NCBI RefSeq assembly: GCF_026672425.1
Contig: NZ_JAPPRC010000005.1
Location: 1 to 64,000 of the forward strand
DNA length: 64,000 nt
Source: Pannonibacter sp. SL95
GTDB lineage: Bacteria > Pseudomonadota > Alphaproteobacteria > Rhizobiales > Stappiaceae
Direction of reading: 5' to 3'
Translations under genes and position numbers: made by a program
The notes under the pieces: model-generated
Databases searched by the model: none
Seen by the model: the letters and a program-made list of their open reading frames with translations, nothing else
What the model was told of the DNA's origin: nothing
In this document: positions 52,701 to 64,000 of the stretch, one piece after another
How the letters are laid out: the number at the start of each line of letters is the position of its first letter
Numbering within the stretch: the first letter of the stretch is position 1

Positions 52701-52943
52701 ATGAGTTTCCTTTACTGGATCATTGTCGGCCTGATTGCCGGCGCGGTGGCGCACCGGGTTCTGGACAGCCGCGGTGGCTTCCTTGGCTCGCTCATCGTTG
52801 GCCTGATCGGCGCCCTGGTCGGCGGCAAGCTCTCCGAGATCTTCAAGCTCAACATCACCGGCGGGTTCCTGGACCAGCTGGTTGTGGCGACAGTCGGCGC
52901 GATCCTGTTCCTGTTTCTCTGGCGCAAGATCCGCGGGCGCTAG
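52701..52943 (+). CDS. GlsB/YeaQ/YmgE family membrane protein, second copy
   Basis: The 80-residue protein has the same family layout (YWIIVGLIAGAVAHRVL, GSLIVGLIGALVGGKLSEIF, VVATVGAILFLFLW) as the gene before it. GGAGAAG precedes ATG 52,701. The two copies differ enough to be an old duplication. Confidence 0.87.
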   Translation: MSFLYWIIVGLIAGAVAHRVLDSRGGFLGSLIVGLIGALVGGKLSEIFKLNITGGFLDQLVVATVGAILFLFLWRKIRGR

Positions 52944-52973
52944 GCTGCGATCTGATTGGCAGGGGAGAGGGGC

Positions 52974-53423
52974 GTGGACGCCAAGGCCGTCAGACTGGAA
53001 GACTACCCGAGTGTCGCGCGTGACAAGCTGCGCTACGGCGACACCGATCGTCAGGGCCATGTGAACAACGCGGTCTTCGCGACGTTCCTGGAAACCGGCC
53101 GGGTCGAGGCGCTGTTCGGCGCGGCCTCCGGCACGGGTATCGATCTGGCAGACGAGGGGGCCGCCTTCGTCATCGCCCGTCTTGAGCTGGACTTTCTGGC
53201 CGAGATCCGCTGGCCCGGCGAGGTTGCCATTGGCACGCGTGTGCTGAAGATCGGCACCAGCTCGATGACGCTCGAACAGGCCGTTTTCCAGAACGAAGTC
53301 TGCGCCGCGCGCGCCGTTTCCGTCATCGTGCAGATGGACGAGACGACGCGCAAGTCACGTCCCTTGTCTCCGACTGCCGTTGCGCGGCTCACGCAGCTCA
53401 TCAGTTCAAACGACAACGCATAG
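52974..53423 (+). CDS. Acyl-CoA thioesterase, 4HBT hotdog family
   Basis: GTG 52,974 has GGGGAGAGG two bases upstream of it and is preferred to a TTG at 52,956. The 149-residue protein has the 4HBT active-site motif [21 protein letters not shown] and [18 protein letters not shown]. It hydrolyses acyl-CoA esters; the substrate is unknown. Confidence 0.83.
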   Translation: MDAKAVRLEDYPSVARDKLRYGDTDRQGHVNNAVFATFLETGRVEALFGAASGTGIDLADEGAAFVIARLELDFLAEIRWPGEVAIGTRVLKIGTSSMTLEQAVFQNEVCAARAVSVIVQMDETTRKSRPLSPTAVARLTQLISSNDNA

Positions 53424-53478
53424 GCCCGCGGCGAAGGCAGCTCTTGACCTTCGCGCAGAACCGCTACATCTGGTGCAC

Positions 53479-54456
53479 ATGGTCACGATCCTCGACACCC
53501 TGAACCGGCCGCAGCCGGACACCGACGCCCAGAAACCCCGCCATCCGGAAAAGGCGCATCGCCCGGACAATCCGGTCGCGCGCAAGCCGGCGTGGATCCG
53601 CGTCAAGGCGCCGACGTCGCCCGTTTACCGGGAGACGCATCAGGTGGTGCGCGAGAACAAGCTTGTCACCGTCTGCGAGGAAGCGGGCTGCCCGAACATC
53701 GGCGAATGCTGGTCGAAGAAGCACGCCAGCTTCATGATCCTCGGCGACACCTGCACCCGCGCCTGCGCCTTCTGCAACGTGCGCACCGGCATGCCGACCG
53801 CCGTCGACCCGCATGAGCCCGAGGGCATCGCCACGGCCGTCGCCACCATGGGCCTCGAGCATGTGGTCATCACTTCCGTGGACCGGGACGATCTGGACGA
53901 TGGCGGCGCGAACCATTTCGCTGACGTCATTGCCGCGATCCGCGCCAAGGCGCCGAAGACCACCATCGAGGTTCTGACGCCCGACTTCCTGCGCAAGGAA
54001 GGCGCGCTCGAGATCGTCGTTCGTGCCAAGCCGGACGTGTTCAACCACAATCTGGAAACCGTCCCGTCGAAGTATCTAAAGGTGCGCCCCGGTGCGCGCT
54101 ACTTCCATTCCATCCGCCTGCTGCAGCGGGTGAAGGAACTCGACCCGACCATGTTCACCAAGTCGGGCATCATGGTGGGCCTTGGCGAGGAGCGGAACGA
54201 AGTGCTGCAGCTCATGGATGACCTGCGCACCGCCGACGTCGACTTCCTCACCATCGGCCAGTATCTCCAGCCCTCGAAGAAGCACCACCCGGTGCTGTCC
54301 TTCGTTACGCCGGAGGAATTCAAGGCCTATGAGAAGATTGCCTATGCGAAGGGCTTCCTCAAGGTTTCCGCAAGCCCGTTGACGCGGTCTTCACATCATG
54401 CGGGCGAAGATTTCGCTGATCTGCGTGCGGCGCGCGCCGCAAAGCTCGGTCACTGA
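53479..54456 (+). CDS. lipA: Lipoyl synthase
   Basis: ATG 53,479 gives 325 residues. Both iron-sulfur sites are present: the auxiliary cluster [13 protein letters not shown] and the radical-SAM CTRACAFC. It inserts two sulfurs into octanoyl groups on lipoyl domains, here including those of PdhB and PdhC encoded just upstream. The C-terminal Ser ligand region [10 protein letters not shown] is present. Confidence 0.97.
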   Translation: MVTILDTLNRPQPDTDAQKPRHPEKAHRPDNPVARKPAWIRVKAPTSPVYRETHQVVRENKLVTVCEEAGCPNIGECWSKKHASFMILGDTCTRACAFCNVRTGMPTAVDPHEPEGIATAVATMGLEHVVITSVDRDDLDDGGANHFADVIAAIRAKAPKTTIEVLTPDFLRKEGALEIVVRAKPDVFNHNLETVPSKYLKVRPGARYFHSIRLLQRVKELDPTMFTKSGIMVGLGEERNEVLQLMDDLRTADVDFLTIGQYLQPSKKHHPVLSFVTPEEFKAYEKIAYAKGFLKVSASPLTRSSHHAGEDFADLRAARAAKLGH

Positions 54457-54495
54457 CGCGGGCCTTGCAAGCGGACTGGAGCTGGACAGGAAACG

Positions 54496-54960
54496 ATGCC
54501 GTCCTTTGATACGACCCGGGATGTCGGCCACTCTGCGGACGACATGTTCAATCTCGTGGCTGATGTGGAAAAGTATCCGCAGTTCGTGCCGCTGTGCCAG
54601 AATCTGGTGGTGCGCGGACGCAAGGAGCTCGATGCGGCACGGGAAGTGCTGATCGCCGACATGACGGTCGCCTACAAGCTGTTCCGCGAGACCTTCACCA
54701 GCAAGGTCACCCTCGACCGGGAAAAGAACGAGATCCTGGTCGAGTATCTCGACGGGCCGTTCCGGCATCTGGAAAACCGCTGGAGCTTTTCGGATCTGGA
54801 TGGCGCGCGCTGCAAGGTGCAGTTCTTCATCACCTATGACTTCAAGAGCCGCACGCTGGCCTCACTCATGGGCGCCATGTTCGACATGGCCTTCCGCAAG
54901 TTTGCCTCGGCCTTCGAGGCGCGTGCCGACGATGTCTATGGCCCGCCGAGGCTTGCCTGA
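54496..54960 (+). CDS. Coq10/RatA-type START-like protein
   Basis: The 154-residue protein has the polyketide-cyclase/START pattern: TTRDVGHSADDMFNLVADVEKYPQFVPLC, then VTLDREKNEILVEYLDGPFRHLENRW and the long C-terminal helix. In the Coq10 branch such proteins bind ubiquinone; in RatA the role differs. It follows lipA, as in related genomes. Confidence 0.88.
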   Translation: MPSFDTTRDVGHSADDMFNLVADVEKYPQFVPLCQNLVVRGRKELDAAREVLIADMTVAYKLFRETFTSKVTLDREKNEILVEYLDGPFRHLENRWSFSDLDGARCKVQFFITYDFKSRTLASLMGAMFDMAFRKFASAFEARADDVYGPPRLA

Positions 54961-54993
54961 GCTTCGGCGCAGGCCCGGCCTGCATGTGAGGAG

Positions 54994-55419
54994 CTAGCGC
55001 GCCTCGAAGGACTTGCGGATCTCCTGGAAACGGAACTTGCGCTGCACCGGCTCCTTAGCGGCCGCCTTTTCATCCTTGGGCGCAAGATCAAGGTCCTTTA
55101 GCGTCACCTGCTGCTGCGGGTTCATGCAGACGGGCGACCAGCCGGTTCCCAGATTGGTCTCGATGGCCAGCGCATAGCCAAGATCTGCTTCCTGTTCTGA
55201 CCAGGCAACTGTCCTCGGGCGGACCCAATAGACCGTGTCGCAATACATCACCTGGACGAAACCAACCTGCGGACGGCGAAGCAGCTGATGGCTGCCGCGA
55301 AAGCGGTTCATCTTGTCACGCGAGATGATGTGAAATTCTTCGGCCGTACGCGCACTGTTTGCCATCGCGGGCGGGGCCGCAAAACCGAGAACACCGAAAA
55401 GGATGACAAACCACTTCAC
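54994..55419 (-). CDS. Secreted hypothetical protein, paralog of the next
   Basis: GTG 55,419 (VKWFVILFGVLGFAAPPAMA) gives a signal peptide and about 120 mature residues; a TTG at 55,431 is also in frame. The core FHIISRDKMNRFRGSHQLLRR and YCDTVYWVRPRTVAWSEQEAD is shared with the protein at 55,594-56,064. Two cysteines per mature protein may form a disulfide. No family recognised. Confidence 0.68.
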   Translation of the reverse strand: MKWFVILFGVLGFAAPPAMANSARTAEEFHIISRDKMNRFRGSHQLLRRPQVGFVQVMYCDTVYWVRPRTVAWSEQEADLGYALAIETNLGTGWSPVCMNPQQQVTLKDLDLAPKDEKAAAKEPVQRKFRFQEIRKSFEAR

Positions 55420-55491
55420 GACAGGATCCAATCGATTGGCCGGATTGCGTTCTGCAATCAGGGACGCTCGACGCCATTTTGCGTGACAACC

Positions 55492-55532
55492 GTTTATTAA
55501 CGATGAGTATCGGCGCTCAAAATTTAATAAAC
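55492..55532. repeat. Nine-base-pair inverted repeat between the two secreted paralogs
   Basis: GTTTATTAA (55,492-55,500) pairs with TTAATAAAC (55,524-55,532), with a looser match continuing outwards (CGTGAC and GTTACG). It lies in the leader of the first paralog, 75-110 bases before its start. It could be an operator or terminator of the gene at 55,594. Confidence 0.55.
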
Positions 55533-55593
55533 AGTTACGTAGCCGGGCGCGATGGATCGCGTCCGGTGAAATGGTCTGGATTGTCTGTCGTGT

Positions 55594-56064
55594 TCAGCGA
55601 CTGTGGTAGGTGCTGGAACTCTTGCTGTTGCCGGTCTTGCTCTTGAAGCCGTTGCTGATGTGCTGGAAGCGGTTCTCGAGCTTCGGCTGCTCGTAAGAGC
55701 CGCCATTTGCAACGATGAAGTCGTCCGCCTGAATTCCGATATCAGCGAGGCGAACCTGCTCCTGTGCGTCCTCGCAAAGCGGGCGCCAGCCTTTGCCGGC
55801 ATTATATTCCAGCGCAACCTTGCGGCGGTTTTCGGCTTCCATGTGGGTCCAGGCGACAGTGGTCGGGCGCACCCAGTAAGTGCGTCCGCAGTAGGTGGCA
55901 GAGACATAGCCCTGGCCGGGCTTGTCCAGCACCTTGTGACTGGCGGAAAATGTTCCGTCAGTTTGCCGCGAGATCAGAAAGAAGTCACCCGGGACAGGCA
56001 TGTCCCCAGCACTGGCCGAAGCGCCAAGCAGCGCGAGCCAGAGCGACGCAATCATTGCGCGCAT
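55594..56064 (-). CDS. Secreted hypothetical protein, paralog of the previous
   Basis: ATG 56,064 (MRAMIASLWLALLGASASAG) has AGAGG seven bases upstream and a signal peptide. The core FFLISRQTDGTFSASHKVLDK and YCGRTYWVRPTTVAWTHMEAE aligns with the neighbour. The tail differs: Ser/Lys-rich here, charged in the other. No family recognised. The pair arose by tandem duplication. Confidence 0.72.
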   Translation of the reverse strand: MRAMIASLWLALLGASASAGDMPVPGDFFLISRQTDGTFSASHKVLDKPGQGYVSATYCGRTYWVRPTTVAWTHMEAENRRKVALEYNAGKGWRPLCEDAQEQVRLADIGIQADDFIVANGGSYEQPKLENRFQHISNGFKSKTGNSKSSSTYHSR

Positions 56065-56119
56065 ATGTACCTCTGCATTTGGCGGAGCAGTTGTTTCAGC
56101 TCCACACAAGCTTCGGACA

Positions 56120-56644
56120 TTAGCGGTCAGAGTTTGAAGAGCTCTTCAGAATTTCCGTAAAATTTGAAACAAGCTGGAGCGCGACACGGATCGCATCCGC
56201 CCGAATGGCCGCGCGTCCAGCGTCCGCAAACAGATGGGCCTCGGCCTCAGTTGATTGCCCGCGTGCGGCACAGGCGAAATGCACGGTCCCGACGGGCTTT
56301 GCCGCCGAGCCACCACCCGGGCCAGCAATTCCCGTGATGGCAACCGCAATATCGGCCCTTGAGCGGGCGAGCGCACCTTCGGCCATGGCGATGGCAACCG
56401 GCCGGCTGACCGCCCCATGCTCCGTGATCAGCGCCATCGGAACGCCGAGCATCTCGGCCTTGGCCTCGTTGGAATAGGTAACAAAACCACGGTCCAGCAC
56501 GGCCGAAGATCCCGGCACTTCGGTCACCAGCCCGGCAACGAGACCGCCGGTGCAGGATTCCGCCGTTGCCAGCTTCAAACCGGCCTCGGCCATGCGCTTC
56601 ACCAGGTCGGTGGACGCTGCCAGCAGGGGATCAGGATCTGTCAT
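56120..56644 (-). CDS. CinA C-terminal domain protein (nicotinamide mononucleotide deamidase)
   Basis: The 174-residue protein has the CinA/PncC signature: [59 protein letters not shown] and [20 protein letters not shown]. It converts NMN to NaMN for NAD salvage. It stands alone without the N-terminal CinA domain, as is usual in this group. Confidence 0.93.
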   Translation of the reverse strand: MTDPDPLLAASTDLVKRMAEAGLKLATAESCTGGLVAGLVTEVPGSSAVLDRGFVTYSNEAKAEMLGVPMALITEHGAVSRPVAIAMAEGALARSRADIAVAITGIAGPGGGSAAKPVGTVHFACAARGQSTEAEAHLFADAGRAAIRADAIRVALQLVSNFTEILKSSSNSDR

Positions 56645-56672
56645 TCAAGGGCTCCTGCTCGCGGGGGATGGA

Positions 56673-57191
56673 TCAGGCCTCGTCCTGCCCGGCAGGCAGA
56701 CGCACGGTTGCGGTTGCGAGGGCTGCGATGCCCTCCTTGCGTCCGGTAAAGCCCAGACGCTCCGAGGTGGTTGCCTTGACCGAGACCCGGCCAAGGGGCA
56801 GGGCGCAGATCTCGGCAATCCTTTCGCGCATCGCATCACGCACAGGCCCGATCTTGGGGGCCTCGCAAACGATGGTCACATCGAGGTGAGCGACCTTGCC
56901 GCCCCGCGCCGCCACCAGGTCCAGCGCATGGATCAGGAACTGGTCCGAGGCCGCGCCTTTCCATTTCGGGTCGGAGGGCGGGAAATGGGCTCCGATGTCC
57001 CGGTCTGCAATTGCACCCAGGATGGCATCGGTCAGCGCATGCAGCACCACATCGGCATCTGAGTGGCCGGCGAGTTTGCGCTCATGCGGCACGGCGATCC
57101 CGCCAAGGATGACCGCATCACCGGCTTCAAAGGCATGCACGTCATAGCCGGTGGCCACACGGATATCGGGGTAGTTGGACCAGTCGGTCAT
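56673..57191 (-). CDS. ispF: 2-C-methyl-D-erythritol 2,4-cyclodiphosphate synthase
   Basis: ATG 57,191 overlaps the ispD stop as ATGA and gives 172 residues. It has the metal site [29 protein letters not shown] and [16 protein letters not shown]. It makes the cyclic diphosphate of the non-mevalonate isoprenoid path. In most alphaproteobacteria IspD and IspF are fused; here the frame changes between them. Confidence 0.95.
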   Translation of the reverse strand: MTDWSNYPDIRVATGYDVHAFEAGDAVILGGIAVPHERKLAGHSDADVVLHALTDAILGAIADRDIGAHFPPSDPKWKGAASDQFLIHALDLVAARGGKVAHLDVTIVCEAPKIGPVRDAMRERIAEICALPLGRVSVKATTSERLGFTGRKEGIAALATATVRLPAGQDEA

Positions 57192-57946
57192 GCGGGGGCG
57201 CTCCTGTTCAGCGTTGCCGCGAACCGGTCCACATCCATGCGGGCCCGGTCCAGATCGGCTCTCGTGGTGATCTTGTAAGTCTCGGCGGCGCCTTCCACCA
57301 GCCTCACTTTCAGGCCGGCCCATTCGGCAAGCGATGTGTCATCGGTAAAGGCGGTTTCGCCTGCGGCAAGGGCCGCGTGGTGGGCGGAGACAATCTCAGC
57401 AAGGCCAAATCCCTGCGGTGTCTGCGCCGCCCACAATCCGCTGCGGTCAACTGTTCCGGTGGCAAAGCCGTCCGGTCCGGCCCGTTTCAGCGTGTCGTGG
57501 ACGGGGAGGGCGGCAAGCACGGCAAGATCGCCTGCCCGCAGCGCGGCCACCAGTCGCGTCACCACCTCGGCCGGCAAGAATGGCCGCGCCGCATCGTGGA
57601 TGAGCACGTGGCGAACATCATCGCGACCGGCGGTCATCGCCTCCAGCCCCAGACGTACCGACGCCTGGCGGGTGTCGCCGCCAGTCACAGCCGGTAGCAA
57701 GCGCGCAGCCGCATCTGGAGACAGCGCCATGCGGGCCTCATCGTAGAGCGCATGGTCATCCGCATGGATCACCACCTGGACACGGTGAATATCCGGGCAC
57801 GCACACAGCGCCTCCAGCGTCCAGGTCAGAACCGGCAGGCCTGCGAGCGGCAGGTACTGTTTCGGGGCGCTGTCGTCGGCAAGCTTCAGCCGTGTGCCGC
57901 GGCCTGCAGCAACGACGAGCGCATCGACGAGGGGAGGGCTTGTCAT
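57188..57946 (-). CDS. ispD: 2-C-methyl-D-erythritol 4-phosphate cytidylyltransferase
   Basis: The 252-residue protein has [26 protein letters not shown], the CTP-binding start, then [16 protein letters not shown] and [12 protein letters not shown]. It joins CTP to methylerythritol phosphate. It is translated together with ispF through the four-base overlap. Confidence 0.95.
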   Translation of the reverse strand: MTSPPLVDALVVAAGRGTRLKLADDSAPKQYLPLAGLPVLTWTLEALCACPDIHRVQVVIHADDHALYDEARMALSPDAAARLLPAVTGGDTRQASVRLGLEAMTAGRDDVRHVLIHDAARPFLPAEVVTRLVAALRAGDLAVLAALPVHDTLKRAGPDGFATGTVDRSGLWAAQTPQGFGLAEIVSAHHAALAAGETAFTDDTSLAEWAGLKVRLVEGAAETYKITTRADLDRARMDVDRFAATLNRSAPA

Positions 57947-58108
57947 GGCGTTCTGTCCAGGAAGAGGGGCAAAGCTGCGGGGTTGCAGTGAACTGCCTGC
58001 AGATAAAGGCTTTCACCCGGAGCGCTCAACCGGTTATTTGCCGCACTTCCGCTCTACCGGAAATATGACGCTTGCCGCAGCGCAAAAAATGACTACTCTG
58101 TAGGCAGA

Positions 58109-59139
<1,031 letters not shown>

Positions 59140-59143
<4 letters not shown>

Positions 59144-60285
59144 CGACGCCTGCGCCCAGATCCCAGGACGGCCGGACGGCCGCCCTGACCACGGATGGCC
59201 CGACCATTCTCGATGCCCTGCCGCATCCGGTGCTGCTGGTGGCCCCGGACGGGGTGATCGAGGCGGCCAACATGGCGGCCGAGATCTTCCTGCGGTCCTC
59301 CGTCTCGGTGCTGCGCCGGCATCCGATTGACTATTTCGTGCCCTTCGGCAGCCCGCTGCTCACATTGATCGAGCAGGTGCGCGAGCGCGGCGCGCCCGTG
59401 AACGAATACAAGGTGGACATCGGCTCGCCGCGCATTGGTTCCGACCGGGTCGTCGACATTCACGCAGCGCCTGTGTCTGACCGGCCCGGTGCGGTGGTGC
59501 TGATGTTCCAGGAACGCACCATGGCGGAGAAGATCGACCGCCAGCTTACCTCGCGCGGCGCGGCGCGCACCGTCACGGGCCTTGCCGCCATGCTGGCGCA
59601 TGAGATCAAGAACCCGCTCTCCGGCATTCGCGGCGCAGCGCAGCTCCTGGAACAGTCCGCCAGCGAGGACGACAGGGCGCTGACCCGCCTGATCATGGAC
59701 GAGACCGACCGGATCGTGAAACTCGTCGACCGGATGGAGGTCTTCTCCGATGAACGGCCGATCGAGCGCGAGCCGGTCAACATCCATGTGGTGCTCGACC
59801 ACGTGAAGCGGCTCGCCGACAGCGGCTTTGCCCGCGGCAAGCGCATCGTCGAGGATTACGACCCCTCGCTGCCCTTCGTCTATGCCAACCGTGACCAGCT
59901 GGTGCAGGTGTTCCTGAACCTCGTCAAGAACGCCAGCGAAGCCATCGGCAATGATCCGGACGGCGAGATCCGCATTACCACCGCATTCAGGCCGGGCGTG
60001 CGCCTTTCGGTGCCCGGCACCAGCGACAAGGTCAGCCTGCCGCTGGAGTTCTGCGTCAAGGACAACGGCCCCGGCGTGCCGGACGACCTGATGCCGCATA
60101 TTTTCGAGCCCTTCATCACCACAAAGACCAACGGCTCGGGCCTCGGTCTGGCGCTGGTGGCCAAGATGATCAGCGATCATGGCGGGGTGATCGAATGCGA
60201 AAGCGTGCCGCGCCGCACGGTGTTCCGCATCCTCATGCCTGCCTTCATTGAACCCGAAACCCCCTTCATCGACAGGACCGCCTGA
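59140..60285 (+). CDS. ntrB: Nitrogen regulation sensor histidine kinase NtrB
   Basis: The start overlaps the dusB stop as ATGA. The 381-residue protein has a PAS domain ([20 protein letters not shown]), a HisKA domain with phosphorylated His in [14 protein letters not shown], and an HATPase domain ([27 protein letters not shown]). It has no membrane helix and should respond to PII proteins. Confidence 0.95.
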
Positions 60286-60287
60286 CC

Positions 60288-61727
<1,440 letters not shown>

Positions 61728-61757
61728 AACGGCATTGCTCCCTGCCTCTGCGATGTT

Positions 61758-62882
61758 TCACCGCGCAGCGGCGATGGAACGGCGGAAGCGGGCGGCGGCG
61801 AGGGTGAACAGCGTCAGGCCGACGATGGTGATCATCACCAGCTTCGGCCAGATGATGGCAGCGCCCGCACCCCGGTAGAGCACCGCCTGTGCCATCGCCA
61901 CGAACTGGGTCGAGGGCACCAGGCTCATGACCATCTGCAAGGCCTCCGGCTGGCTTTCGAGCGGGGTCTCGCCGCCGGACAGGAGGTTCATCGGCAGCAC
62001 GATGAGGATGAACAGAAGGCCGAACTGCGGCATGGTTCGAGCCAGCGTGCCAAGCAGGATGCCGAGGGCCGAAGCGAAGAACAGGTAGAGCACGGTTCCG
62101 GCAAGAAACAGGGGGATCGAGCCAGCCACCGGCACCTTCAACAGCCCCTCGACGACAATCCAGAGTGAAAAGGCGACGACGGCGACGATCACCAGGCCGT
62201 TGGCCCAGACCTTGGCCATCATGATCTCGAAGGGCGTCAGCGGCATCGCTAGGAGGTGTTCCAGCGTGCCATGCTCGCGCTCGCGGATGACCGCCGCACC
62301 GGTGAGCACCACAGTCAGCATGGTAACGTTGTTGATGATCTCCATCACCGAGGAAAACCAGGCGCCGGTCAGGTTGGGGTTGAAGGCATAGCGCAGCACC
62401 AGGTCGAGCGGCATGTCCTGTGACAGGCCAAGGCTGCCCGCAAAGCGGTTCAGCTCCTGACCCAGCGCATTGGCAATGAAGTTGGCCCCGATCCCGGCCT
62501 GCATCATGGCGGTGGCATCGATGTCGAGCTGGAGTGTGGGAATCTTGCCCGCGCGCACATCCGCCTCGAAGCGCGACGGGATCACCAGCACGAACGAGTA
62601 GGTTTCGCTGTCGAGCGCCGCGTCGATCTTGCCATAGGAGATCCGCTCCGGCGGCAGGAACTCGGGCGGTCGCAGCGCCTCCACGAGCCGCAGGGACAGC
62701 TGAGAGCGGTCCTCGTCCACCACTGCGATGGAGACGTTGTTGAGATCGCTCTTCATGCCCTCGGCGGCCATATAGACGCCGCCGGTAAAGGCCCAGAGGA
62801 TCAGGATCAACAGCACGGGATCGCGCCACAGCGACAGGATTTCCTTGAGGCCCAGGCGGTAGATGGTGGCAAGACGGCGCAT
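61758..62882 (-). CDS. ABC-2 type transporter permease (YhhJ-like)
   Basis: The 374-residue protein has one N-terminal membrane helix (PVLLILILWAFTGGVYMA), a large periplasmic domain, then five membrane helices with REREHGTLEHLLAMPLTPFEIMMAKV. It pairs with the next gene upstream, as YhhJ pairs with RbbA/YhiH. Substrate unknown; a role in drug or envelope export is typical. Confidence 0.87.
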   Translation of the reverse strand: MRRLATIYRLGLKEILSLWRDPVLLILILWAFTGGVYMAAEGMKSDLNNVSIAVVDEDRSQLSLRLVEALRPPEFLPPERISYGKIDAALDSETYSFVLVIPSRFEADVRAGKIPTLQLDIDATAMMQAGIGANFIANALGQELNRFAGSLGLSQDMPLDLVLRYAFNPNLTGAWFSSVMEIINNVTMLTVVLTGAAVIREREHGTLEHLLAMPLTPFEIMMAKVWANGLVIVAVVAFSLWIVVEGLLKVPVAGSIPLFLAGTVLYLFFASALGILLGTLARTMPQFGLLFILIVLPMNLLSGGETPLESQPEALQMVMSLVPSTQFVAMAQAVLYRGAGAAIIWPKLVMITIVGLTLFTLAAARFRRSIAAAR

Positions 62883-62885
62883 GGC

Positions 62886-64000
62886 TCAGCGCTCCTGTTT
62901 CGGCAGCAGGAGGACGCAGGCAATGAGCAGCAAGGGGGCTGCCGGCAGCAGCGCCAGGAAGCTGCCTGACAGTTCCGCAAAGCCCAGTCCCTTGGTGAAG
63001 GTGCCGACCGCGATGGTCATGAAATGCGCCGTCGGATAGATCGCGCCGATGAAGGCTCCGGCTCCTTCAAGCGACGACACCGGCTGCATCATTCCGGAGA
63101 ATTGCACCGCCGGCAGAACCGTGCCGATGGCCGTGCCAAAGATTGCGGCGACCTGTGTCGAGGTAAAGGTCGAGAACAGGAGGCCGATGGACGTCGTGGC
63201 GAGGATGTAGAGCACTGCACCGAGCGTGAGCGCTGCGAGGCTGCCCTTGATCGGTACCCCGAACACGAACACGGCGATCAGCGTCATCAGCACGAAATTG
63301 ATAAGCGCCACAAGAACATAGGGTGCCTGTTTGCCGATCAGGAACTCAAGGCTGGTCACCGGCGTGACATAGAGATTGGTGATCGAGCCCAGCTCTTTCT
63401 CGCGCACCACGCTGACGGCAGTCAGGATGGCCGGGATGAAGACCAGGAGCAGCGCCATGACGGAGGGCGCCATGGCGTTGATGCTCTTGAAATCCTGATT
63501 GTAGAGGAACCGGGGTTCGATGGTCGCAACCCCGAGCGGCGGGGCTTCGCCTTGCTGTTGCCGATACTGGTCGACCAGATAGGCCCGGTTCAGCCCCTCG
63601 ACATAGCCGGCAATCGTCTCGGCCCGGAACGGCATGGCCCCGTCGATGGTGGCAGCAATCTGAGGCGTTTCGCCTCTGAGCAAGGCCTTGCCGAAGCCGG
63701 GAGGGATCTCGATGGCGAGCGAGATGTCGCCGGATCTTAGGCGCGGCAGGATCTCCGCCTCGGACCGGATCGGCGCCTGTTCGGCAAAATAGCGAGAGCC
63801 GGAAAAGCTCTCGGCATATTGCCGGCTCTCGCGCGTCCGGTCCTGATCCAGAACGGCATAGGTCAGCTCGTTCACATCGGTGGTGATGCCATAGCCGAAC
63901 ACCAGCATCAGCAGCATCGTTCCCATGAGGGCGACCGCCAGCCGGACGGGATCGCGGCGCAATTCCTTGGCCTCGCGCAGCGAATAGGCCATCAGGCGGC
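62886..64000 (-). CDS. ABC-2 permease, probable C-terminal part of RbbA-like protein
   Basis: The reading frame stays open to the window edge; an ATG at 63,992 could be a start, but the sequence RLMAYSLREAKELRRDPVRLA resembles the permease half of RbbA-type ATPase-permease fusions, so the ATPase may lie outside the window. It has a first helix (LMGTMLLMLVFGYGI), a periplasmic domain, and five C-terminal helices (VVREKELGSITNLYVTPVTSLEF). Three bases separate its stop from the next start. Partial. Confidence 0.78.
   Translation of the reverse strand, partial: RLMAYSLREAKELRRDPVRLAVALMGTMLLMLVFGYGITTDVNELTYAVLDQDRTRESRQYAESFSGSRYFAEQAPIRSEAEILPRLRSGDISLAIEIPPGFGKALLRGETPQIAATIDGAMPFRAETIAGYVEGLNRAYLVDQYRQQQGEAPPLGVATIEPRFLYNQDFKSINAMAPSVMALLLVFIPAILTAVSVVREKELGSITNLYVTPVTSLEFLIGKQAPYVLVALINFVLMTLIAVFVFGVPIKGSLAALTLGAVLYILATTSIGLLFSTFTSTQVAAIFGTAIGTVLPAVQFSGMMQPVSSLEGAGAFIGAIYPTAHFMTIAVGTFTKGLGFAELSGSFLALLPAAPLLLIACVLLLPKQER

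Overview
The window is alphaproteobacterial chromosome. The pdhA-pdhB-pdhC-lpd-lipA order, the dusB(nifR3)-ntrB-ntrC operon and the lipoyl domain fused to PDH E1-beta all point to a Hyphomicrobiales-type genome, possibly Stappiaceae; the genus is inference. It falls into two parts: a Mu-like transposable prophage (about 1 to 26,800, cut by the left window edge) and about 37 kb of host DNA.

Prophage. Nearly all genes lie on the minus strand and read right to left in Mu order. A plus-strand repressor (25,996) faces a Ner-like gene across paired operators. Then come small early genes, the MuA transposase, the MuB ATPase, a block of small early proteins, GemA and a Mor-family activator. The late genes follow: muramidase, holin genes, DUF1804, terminase, portal, F, G, protease/scaffold, capsid decoration, major capsid, connector genes, sheath, tube, tail chaperone, and the first codons of the tape measure. 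Two intergenic sites share an 18-base motif with a GGAAC-W-GTTCC palindrome, one before the lysis/late block and one before protease gene I; these are the positions of Mu promoters Plys and PI. A plus-strand cargo gene sits between G and I. Several late genes (terminase, F twice, DUF1804, muramidase end, tail chaperone start) carry apparent one-base frameshifts, while the host genes are intact. Two other frame changes fall on canonical slippery heptamers and may be programmed.

Host region, 27 to 46 kb: a large calcium-repeat (RTX) subtilase with a P-domain, followed by a META-domain protein; a CcdA-type thiol transporter; a coiled-coil membrane protein; glmU-glmS-acetyltransferase (UDP-GlcNAc synthesis); recG opposite sdhE-mfd (repair and flavinylation); and an FtsB-like protein.

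Host region, 46 to 64 kb: the pyruvate dehydrogenase operon, interrupted between E2 and E3 by an A+T-rich gene for a membrane-anchored protein with a probable pYEATS domain; two GlsB-family membrane proteins; a thioesterase; lipA (which lipoylates the PDH E2 and the lipoyl domain on E1-beta); a Coq10/RatA protein; two paralogous secreted proteins; cinA; ispD and ispF (separate genes overlapping by ATGA); dusB-ntrB-ntrC nitrogen control; and two ABC-2 permeases at the right edge. No tRNA, rRNA or CRISPR array was seen.
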